Below, in pieces: positions 56,271-64,000 of a DNA stretch of 64,000 nt. The notes beneath the pieces were generated by a model, which did no database searches, had not been told where the DNA came from, and worked only from the letters and a program-made list of their open reading frames with translations. The stretch is taken from NCBI GenBank assembly GCA_007258455.2, contig VDFB02193867.1:527550751-527614750 (forward strand), read 5' to 3'. This DNA is from Sequoia sempervirens. Taxonomy: Eukaryota > Streptophyta > Pinopsida > Cupressales > Cupressaceae. How positions within the stretch are numbered: the first letter of the stretch is position 1; each line of letters begins with the position of its first letter. The position numbers were made by a program, and so were the translations under genes.

Positions 56271-57440
56271 GTTTCATGAATTGTAGGAAGATCGATCACT
56301 TCATTATGGAGAGGAAAAGTTTTCTAGATCTTGAGAGGTCATGGGTTCTTTATGATGAATAATAGAGTGAGTGTTTTATCTATTTCAGTTTCTTAAGTTG
56401 GTTTCATTATGTTTAAAATTTACAATTAGTTAAAGTTATGAAAATACATATCTTTTTGTGAATGGGCCCGAAGGTTGTTGCTTCCCGTATAAAAGGGAAA
56501 CCAAGGCCCGATGTTGAGGATATCATATTCCATTTCATCACCATTATATTAGGCATTAGTAAGAAGATAGATTGCACATTCCACCCATCCATATCAAATC
56601 AAAGACTTATGTTATTTATGTTTATCTTTTGAAGCAATATAATGGAGAAGACTGCTTATAATTGGTGATCTATTTCAGTGTTACAATTATTGTGTTGAGT
56701 TTCATTCTTATCTATTGCTATGCTGTCTCCAAAATGATTCTCTTGAGTTATTCGAATCTATATGATTTTTTTGGACACATTTTTTGTAACTCTGTGATTG
56801 CCTTGATTGGTTTCTGGTGAAAGAGAATTAAAAATCCTCTTAGATAATTCATTTTGATTGGTTCCCTTAGGGATTAAAATACTTTTAAGATAGTATGATT
56901 GGTTTCCCTTAAGCTTGTAATTAAATTTCCTTTCATAACATCACAGTAATTTAAGGAAAAAACACTAGAATCTTTAACAAAGAGTACTATAACAAACAAA
57001 CCTACATGTTTTCGCAAGGTGTAAACATTCAAAAGTGTCCAACAATTAGAGTTAAGCTAAATACTAGGTTTACCTATCATACAAGTCTATCTCCATAGTC
57101 ATCATCCATCTATCAACTCCATTCACCCAATAGATTAGGAATTGATCAAGTTTAGAACACTTGTGAAAAAATTATCTTATTCAAACACTTTCAGTAGGAA
57201 CAAGTTATAAAGCCTCACATCTACTTCACCCCTATATGCCATTATGCATAGATTTCCTAAATTAAAGATCATTTTCACACATTCAAATTTGCCTCATCAC
57301 TTAGGTACACACACCTAGGTTTAGTAGAGCCTAAAGAGTAGGAGGTGAGCAATCATAACTACCTTGTTCATTAGAAAAAAATGTATTAAGATATTAGCAC
57401 CCTCTTATGGTCTAAAATCCTATGTTTTTGAGACCTAACA
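56271..57440 (+). repeat. 3' end and 3' LTR of element D
   Basis: 57300-57440 aligns with the end of LTR A (AGGTACACACACCTAGGTTT, CCTTGTTCATTAG, TTTTTGAGACCTAACA). TATAAAA lies at about 56488 in CCCGTATAAAAGGG. The start of the LTR is not determined. Elements A and D are the same family but clearly diverged. Confidence 0.65.
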
Positions 57441-57987
57441 GAGCCAAGAGAGTTGCAAAGGGTGTTGTGAGAGCTTGAGAGTTTGAGGCTATTGTAACAA
57501 GTGAGAGATGTGCAAGCAAGATCAAGATAGGAAAAATTCCAAGATAGAATCCAAGAAGGAGAAGAAGATAGAGAGAAGTTAGAAGAAAAAATGAATTGAA
57601 ATGAAAACCTTTAAAGGAAGAATGGGAGAAAAAAGAAGCTTCCCAAGCGGTTGCAAGGCATCCTGGGCTGTTACCACAAAAAAAAAAAAAATGACAAGTG
57701 GAAAACATGCTTGGAAACGATCATTTGAATGTTGAAACATCACAGGACGCTAGTGTGCTGCATGGGCATCATTTTGTTGTGCTATTTTCTAGACACATCA
57801 CGCTACAAAATGACATGAATGGGAAAAGCATGAGCTACTAAAAAGGGGTGTTGAGTATCCTAATAAGGGACAAAAAAGGATGATGCAGGGTCTAAAATGA
57901 GCCTACACAATTTCTAAGGGAGTAGACACTAAAGCGAATGCAAGAATGTATGTGAAATTGCAAGGGGTGCAATTTTATGACATTACA
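57441..57987 (-). repeat. 3' LTR of element F, truncated at D
   Basis: Matches 44810-45379. On the minus strand it starts TGTAATGTCATAAAATTGC directly after a polypurine tract, so internal F sequence lies to the right. The left part is missing at the D junction. Confidence 0.72.
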
Positions 57988-58003
57988 TTTTTCCCCCACT
58001 TTA
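57988..58003 (-). other. Polypurine tract of element F
   Basis: The minus strand reads AAAGTGGGGGAAAAA directly before the LTR start TGTAATG, the same layout as C at 21097-21110. Confidence 0.75.
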
Positions 58004-59805
58004 TCGGGCATATGAATCTACACTAATATGAATGCTAAAGGAAATATACTAAACATAAATAACATTATGATGCCAAAAGGATAATGTAGAGGAAGCAAAT
58101 AACTCTTCGAACTAAGGAAGCATGCCCCCAAGCTGAAGACCTACAAAAAAAACACATTAGACAAGAAAGAATTGCACAAGATAATGATGTTAGAACATAT
58201 AAACACATACACACATGCACCTAACTAACCAACAATATTTGAGTTAGCAAAGTGAAGGAGACCTCGATGTAAAAGGTTGTCTCAGTACCATGCATCATCC
58301 CCAAATTAAAAATAATAACACATAGAGGAAATCTAAAACAAAGAGAAGAATGTAAGGATCGGTCACTTTAAGAGAAGAATGCGCTCGAAAGTCAGGGAAG
58401 CATTAAATATTGAAGAGAGAAAGAAGTATGTACTCAAGATGAAGATGTAGATCTTCGATCCGGTATACACAATTTTAGAAGAGAAAAGAGAAGAGAATAT
58501 AAGAGAGAGATGGAGAAGCTAGAAAGGAATGAAAATTCCAAGAGAGATGGCTCCATAGGTCCTTAGACCCAAGGAGAGCAGAAAAAAAGCGTTGTAGATC
58601 TGCAAACCTATGAAAGGTGAACAAAAGGCTCTATAGGTACTCTCTCCTACAATGTTGAACAAACTACACAGGAAGCCCACAAACCAACAATGGACAAATC
58701 CCATGGGATGTAAAAATCTCACAGGTCTGCAAACCTATGAGAAGGTAACCCCCAAGTTCTCTCTCATGAAGGAATCCCAATGAAGTAAGTGCCTTACAGG
58801 ACTGTAGAACTACAAGAAGGAAACCCCCAAGTTCTCTCACATGAAGGAAGCCTGGATGTAAGGGGACTCTGAAAATTCAAATAGGAAAGCAACTTCATAG
58901 GTGTACCTACAAAGCAACATATTACTCTGCAGATAAAACATGTCAGGAAACACAAAGCAACCATTTAGGAAAACAAGAAGACAATCATGCAAATAGTCAA
59001 CAAGTTGAAAGAATTTCAAAGGGGTCCATCGGGAACCCTTCAAAAGAAGAAGGATCCACTCAAGGGGAACTTCATTTGAAAGATAGAGAAGAGATGGGGT
59101 CATCTATGGAGGAAACACATCTCCAAAACAAGTTATCACTCCCCCCAACATATAGGGGAGGAGAACCATGTAAGATATAGGATAGAGGTAGACCTTGATA
59201 TAACTTTTCATTTGAAGGAGAGGAAGGTGCATTAGAAAATAAATGAGTGATGTCACCTAAATCAAGAAGTCATTATATTTTATCCCTCAAGGCATTACAT
59301 TCACTAGTGGAATGGCTAGGCACTTGATGGTATGAACAAAACGAATATCATGCTTATGAAATTTCTTACGTGTAGGAGGAGGAAGAGTAATCAAGTGGGA
59401 TTTTAGAAGCTAAAATAAAATATTTTGTTGCTTAGATAGAGAATGAAGAGCAGGAAGCAACCCTTTCTCTTGTGGAGAAAAGTTTGACTTCTGGCAAGAA
59501 GGTATGAAGATAGTAGATAATGGAGGATCTGCATAGAGAGCATTATTCTAGCAATGGGGATCACACTATTCTATGGGATCACTATCAACCTTCTTGATAG
59601 GATTTCCAACATTAGACTCTCTAATAGAGGTGTGATTATCTTCCTCAAGAGGAGGAGGGTTAGCATCAAGGACATTACAACTATTTTTTACATAGATCAG
59701 ATGATGTTATTGGAAGGCTTAAGTGGATTGGGTTGACTTTACATTCTCCATTGAAGGGTTCCATAATTCTAGAGAACACCAATCATCACAAAGACATACA
59801 TTTCC
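58004..59805 (-). other. Internal region of F without recognisable pol
   Basis: No RT or integrase signature was found between the 3' LTR and the protease, so F looks internally deleted or non-autonomous. 58590-58850 holds partial tandem repeats (ACCCCCAAGTTCTCTC twice 75 bp apart; TCTGCAAACCTATGA twice). Confidence 0.5.
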
Positions 59806-60372
59806 TTAAGGAGAGGTAGAAGGAGCAGACTTAGGATTTCTTGCTTTAGAAGGATCTTCTTCAAGGACATCTATCTCAAGAGTATCCTTTGTAGTAGGTA
59901 TTGCTGGAGTAAAAAATGACACATTGGAAGACACTGAAGGAATAAGAGTAGGTACAATTGAAACCTGAGTGACAACTACCATCTCACATAAGTACATAGC
60001 TTCAAGGTCAGCCTTGATTGTGACTACTCGATTATTGCAAATGAACTTAATCAATCTATGTAAGGTAGAAAGGACTGCACCCACAACATGAATCCATGGT
60101 TGACTAAGAAGGAGATTGTATGGTAACTTTTCCAACATAACATATACAAGGGTGGGTACGGTAATGGGTCCCAACCTTAAAGGAAATACTATCATGCCTA
60201 GGGCTTGTTGACTGACATTATCAAACCCACAAATGACAATAGAAGAATCATTAAGGGAAGATGAATTAATATTAATCTTAGGAAATAGATCAATGCTACA
60301 TACATTAAGCACTGAACAAGCATCAATGAGAGTATGTCTAATTCCAATATTATTAATGTTAACTATGATCAT
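59806..60372 (-). pseudogene. pro: Aspartic-protease domain of element F
   Basis: The open frame of 188 codons on the minus strand reads GIRHTLIDACSVLNVCSIDL, where plant Ty3 proteases have I-D-S/G-G-A/S-x-L-N, then IVICGFDNVSQQALGMIVFP, LPYNLLLSQPWIHVVGAVL and STLHRLIKFI. The Cys in the third active-site place is unusual. It is the longest open protease frame in the window. Confidence 0.72.
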
Positions 60373-61474
60373 TAGACGGTCCGTTTACTTTTGTACTTCT
60401 AGAGGTGGGAGTTCCTAAGGATAGAATATAATATTCAACCAGTCTGCACGAATATGAGCTATCAATGTATCAACATCCATTGGTCTAGTAGAGGTTTTGG
60501 GACTTTCAAATTTTGTAAATTTGAAGTGCCCATTTCAAAAAAAATTCCTCTTCACTTTTAGAAGTGCACCCAATGAATCTTCCTAAGTGACCTACTTTGG
60601 AGGGTCATAATTTGGTGCTAGTTAATTTTTTGAAAAACCCATTGGTGGAGCCACTCATGTGACATATTTGAATAGGAATTTCAATTTTTAATTTCCCATG
60701 ATGAGTTTTGACAAGGTTTTGAAAAGTGAAGCTGAAGGGTTTTAACACTTTTCTGCTGTTTGCAATTTTTTAGTTTTGCAAAGTGACCTCCTATTAGAGT
60801 TTGTATTTTCCAACTAGTTGATCATCAAGAGAAAGAGGATTGTTTCTCTCCATTATTTATACCTAAAGCCTCATAATCTAATTTTCTCTTTTTACTAGGT
60901 CATTAAGCAAATGCAATTTGTTCAATTTTGCACCCGCATTTTTTGAAACTTTTCAAGGTCAATTTTGACTCTCAATATCTTGTGAAGATTGATGATTGAG
61001 AGAAAATCCTCCTACAAACATGCTTATTGTACCTAAATGAGCTTATTTTTCCAATGGTAGCCTCTCAAAAGTTGATTTGATATTTTTTCAAAAAAAACTT
61101 GGTGAGTTTTAATTGATTTTAAACAGAAACCGTTGTAGAACAATTTGAGTAGGCAACTTTGATGTTGAATATCTTTCACCTTGTGATATGTTTCTCTGAT
61201 CTGTCTATTGCACTCCATTCTTGGGTCAATTTTCTACATGCATATAAATTTTCATGGCTCCAGGAGGTCATTTGACTAGTTTCCCAGGGCGATTCCAGAG
61301 CTCACCTAGAGCCAATTTTACTCAGTGTTCAAATATGTTAGAAAATGGAATTTAATGGAAACTATTTCATCTTTTCATCTCTAATGCATTAAGAAGCTTC
61401 CTCAGATCAATTCAAGGATAAAACTTGCTTGAAAACAATTTTTTGTTTTAGCTAGGCCCACATGGGGACTCGAC
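60373..61474. other. Non-coding stretch right of F protease
   Basis: AT-rich, with GCATTTTTTGAAACTTTTCA near 60940, also seen as GCATTTTTTGAAACTTTTTT in TIR copy 5 near 55216. No gene seen and no clear element borders. Confidence 0.4.
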
Positions 61475-61821
61475 ATGCTTTGCATGGTTATGAAGTGGAA
61501 GTGTTTTTTTTTTTATCGTGAGAGCATTGGTGAAAAGGAAGAACAAGGCCATTATTCAGTTGGAAATGGACATGTTTCAAATGTTGATATTGAAATATTA
61601 ATGAAGAATAGTATTGACTGTGTTTTCCATGGTAGGGATGACCATAAACCTTTTGACATTGAGCTATATTGTAAATTTTTCAAAGCCTACTCTTGAAAGT
61701 ATTCCAGATGGAGTTTAATGATGAAATTGTTGAACATAGTAATGGATACAAGTGTGTTTCTAAAAGTGAACTCTTCCAGCTTGTTGGTCATGATAACATT
61801 TTAACTATTAAACAAATCTAA
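61475..61821 (+). pseudogene. Unrecognised coding remnant
   Basis: The frame from 61475 gives EEQGHYSVGNGHVSNVDIEI and FHGRDDHKPFDIELYCKFFK, then stops. A one-base shift near 61696 continues as VFQMEFNDEIVEHSNGYKCV and SELFQLVGHDNILTIKQI before a stop. The composition is unlike the retroelement proteins here and looks like a host exon or captured fragment. I do not recognise the family. Confidence 0.4.
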
Positions 61822-62058
61822 ATAATGGTAACTAGGGATTAAAGAGGTTGTTATATGTAAATTAGTTGTGTAGCCATTTTGAAGCCTATAGGGAATAACC
61901 CAAAGAAAACCTAGTTGAGATATGGAGATCCATCAAAGCATAAAAGAAAAGGGAATTCTATTTGATTATTTATTTTTTAAGATGAGAGAAGGATCCAAGA
62001 ATGAATCAACAAACTTTGGGGGAGGGATTTTTAGAATGACGTATAGATTCTACTTTGA

Positions 62059-62250
62059 GTGAGAACACATAAAAAATGTCAGCAGGAAATTCTATTTCTA
62101 ACACTCACACTTCATTATATCTGGTTTGAATATGATGAATTCAAGGAGAAAGACCATTTGCTGATAGAAGTTGAGAGCCTTGCTAATAAAATTGATGGAC
62201 AGACTCCAAAGATGCAAGAAGTTTGTTTACAAAAAATTGAAAATACTTGA
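62059..62250 (+). pseudogene. Second small unrecognised coding remnant
   Basis: Encodes FEYDEFKEKDHLLIEVESLA and then NKIDGQTPKMQEVCLQKIEN before a stop; amphipathic and possibly helical. It lies 58 bp before the LTR of E. It could belong with 61475-61821 as a later exon. Weak evidence. Confidence 0.3.
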
Positions 62251-62307
62251 GACAAAATCTCATATTTCAAGATAAAGTAGGGGCAAAGCAATTTCGATGA
62301 TTGAAAG

Positions 62308-63435
62308 TGTAGACACATAAAAATGACCTAGGCCTACAAGCTCTATTTTTAGCACTTTCGTCCTAGCATAATTATGTCTTTGGTCCACATTCGACTATTG
62401 ATTAAATAATTCATAATTATTTAATTAATTCATGTCCCTTTAATCTTCATGATTATTAAATAAAAAAAATTATTTATTTATTTAATTTGTCACTAATTCT
62501 CATGATTAAATGAGTTTATTAATTTATTTAATCATTAATCATATCTTCTAAATTAAATAATTATCTTTAATTATTTAAGTGCCAAAATTAACATTTTTCT
62601 TATTTTAAATATGTTAATTATTTAAAATGATTTCACATTCTTAACTAACAGTTCATTTTAGTAAATAATCTAAAAATTGATTATTTATTATTTCACAAAA
62701 TTCATATTTTGAATTAATTCAATTCAAAATGGTAACTAATCTTCTAAAAATCAAGTAATCGGGCAGATTCTTGATTTTCCAAATTTGATCTTCAGTTCAA
62801 CTCTTATCTTCTTGATTTTTTGAATCTCACAAATCAGGTAGTCTTTATCTTCTTGATTTTCAAAAATCTTTATTTTTGAATTAATTATCTCATTTATTCT
62901 CAACTGGCGATTCAATCTTCTTAGATGGCATCTCAACCACTCGTTTAAGGATTTTTCCCTAACTCTAATTAGGGAATATCAGATTTAATCTTGTCCACTG
63001 ATTTTAGGCCTCTATCAAAAGGCGATCTTGTCCATCCAATCAAAATTACATTTTCTATAAAATGCTATTTTGCACACACACATAGATTACACACTTAGAT
63101 TTTATTCTGGCACATTCATATTAGAGTTATTTAATTTTTGAGAATCATCTTGTCATAGGAATAGGCATAGGCATAGACTTTAATTAAATCCTTCAAAGCC
63201 TAGTGTAGGACTTAGGCTTTTATTTTCAGATTGCTCACATGTTGAATCTAAGGGAAACTTGTCAACCAACAAGTTAGAAGGTGTTACAAAGGTGAATCAT
63301 GGAGGTTTCGGTGATTAGCTAGTATAATCATTTTATTTATGTTTTCTTCCATTGTACTTTGTAATTTCTTTGGGTTTATAGTCTTTGTTGATTTGCTAAT
63401 ATCTAATTTGAACTTAAAATTAACCCTTAGATACA
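62308..63435 (+). repeat. 5' LTR of element E
   Basis: 1128 bp, TG...CA (ends TTAGATACA). It shares GACCTAGGCCTRYAAGCT near the start, the palindrome array (62390-62590) and ATTTTCTATAAAATG with the LTRs of C. Only this one LTR is in the window, so no age can be given. Confidence 0.85.
63056..63062 (+). promoter_or_regulatory. TATA box of LTR E
   Basis: TATAAAA in TTTTCTATAAAATGC, conserved with C's LTRs. Confidence 0.6.
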
Positions 63436-63436
63436 T

Positions 63437-63454
63437 TGGTGAACTCGACGTGAA
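63437..63454 (+). other. Primer binding site, tRNA-Trp type, element E
   Basis: TGGTGAACTCGACGTGAA starts one base after the LTR end. It matches the complement of plant tRNA-Trp 3' end (TTCACGTCGGGTTCACCA, from memory) with one mismatch. Confidence 0.72.
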
Positions 63455-63519
63455 CTATTTTATTTTTTCTATATGTTTTTTTCTATTTTCTATTGTTTTT
63501 GTAGGTACAGGTACAGACG

Positions 63520-63690
63520 TGCCACATTTGCATTTTCTCAAGCTGCATCTGATGCTTCACGACGCATTCGAGGGCCACAATGATGCAATAGCTCTAACAT
63601 GACACATTCAAGGTATGAAACACCACATATGACAAAATCGTGACACATGTTTGTCTCATCGTGATGCATTTGATCTTCAGAGATGCATTC
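63520..63690 (+). repeat. GATGCATTTG-like motif cluster in leader of E
   Basis: Copies such as CACGACGCATTCG, AATGATGCAATAG, CGTGACACATG, CGTGATGCATTTG and AGATGCATTCG lie every 20-30 bp, sense to E. This corresponds to the clusters in C's leader and in the intron of C's antisense gene. Confidence 0.72.
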
Positions 63691-64000
63691 GCCTGGTGAA
63701 ATTTTCTTTTTGTTGGCTTTTGGATTTATGTCTTTTTTTTGTTTGTTGTCTATTTATGTTTTCTATTTTTCTATTTTTTGTATTACTAATTAGGTTTTAC
63801 ATCATGTGGCGTTGGAGTTTTTCGTGGGTCAAAGGTATATAATCAAACTACAAACTTGTTTGCAGGTTCAAGTGTCGAAGACTGAATACTAAAACATTGT
63901 GCCTATCTTTTTCTTAGATTAGTACACATTTCCTTTTAGTGCAATTAAAAAGAACATGTTTTCTAATTTGCATGATTGTGTTTGCAAAATGGTGGGCGAG

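Larger units (their letters stand above)
45381..57440 (+). mobile_element. Element D: 5'-truncated relative of element A
   Basis: It starts inside the gag-pro linker with no 5' LTR or gag. Then follow protease, aRNH, RT, gRNH, integrase, spacer, the extra sense ORF and a 3' LTR that ends GAGACCTAACA, like A's GAGAGCTAACA. Same domain order as A throughout. Two TIR elements are inserted (48326-49114 and 54323-55281). More frameshifts than A. Confidence 0.88.
62308..64000 (+). mobile_element. Element E: start of an LTR retrotransposon related to C
   Basis: The 5' LTR (62308-63435), primer site and first part of the leader are visible. The LTR begins TGTAGACACATAAAAATGAC, like C's, and carries AT palindromes and a TATA box. 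The rest lies beyond the window. Confidence 0.85.

Noticed and set aside
60480..61440. Further TIR element related to copy 5
   Set aside because: Only one short shared phrase (GCATTTTTTGAAACTTTT); no matching ends or duplication could be found.
1..64000. tRNA or rRNA genes
   Set aside because: No tRNA cloverleaf or rRNA segment was recognised; the tRNA-like words are only primer sites.

Overview
This window reads as repeat-dominated DNA from a large, AT-rich plant nuclear genome. A gymnosperm is my best guess, because several old, diverged, nested Ty3/gypsy (Tat-like) elements fill it and I see no intact host gene; the sequence does not name the species. I recognise no rRNA, tRNA, CRISPR or bacterial feature. 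Almost every reading frame belongs to a decayed LTR retrotransposon.

Layout, left to right. (1) Element A (+, 1-12884; its 5' LTR is cut by the window edge): tRNA-Arg-type primer site, gag, protease, archaeal-type RNase H (aRNH), RT, degenerate Ty3-type RNase H (gRNH), integrase, a spacer full of short CGGTAAG-like motifs, a ~1-kb-codon extra sense ORF, 3' LTR. (2) Element B (-): integrase end, aRNH remnant, protease and gag at 12885-20047. It continues as leader and 5' LTR at 40798-45379 because element C is inserted 38 bp upstream of its gag start. RT and gRNH are deleted. (3) Element C (-, 20053-40792) is complete in outline. It has two ~1045-bp LTRs, a perfect CCTCT target duplication and a purine tract. 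Its gag-pro-RT-gRNH-aRNH-INT order is followed by a long 3' region that carries, on the opposite strand, a plant-mobile-domain (PMD) pseudogene with its own TATA box and an intron. (4) Element D (+, 45381-57440) is a 5'-truncated relative of A with the same domain order and the same extra ORF. (5) Element F (-, 57441 to about 62300) keeps a partial 3' LTR, purine tract and protease. Two short coding remnants that I do not recognise lie at its right. (6) Element E (+, from 62308) has a full 5' LTR related to C's and a tRNA-Trp-like primer site, and runs out of the window.

Five copies of one TIR family (about 770-960 bp, apparent 4-bp target duplications, no coding capacity) sit inside these retroelements at 14629, 24399, 38967, 48326 and 54323.

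The points I would follow up are: an eight-member hairpin array with an almost invariant loop and covarying stems (26447-26849); two different aRNH placements among Tat-like elements in one window; the shared extra ORF of A and D; iterated GTGATGCATTTG-like motifs just downstream of each inferred transcription start in C, its antisense gene and E; and the decay of A, whose pol and extra ORF keep frame for over 7 kb while carrying 19 stops, mostly TAG where the relative has Gln.
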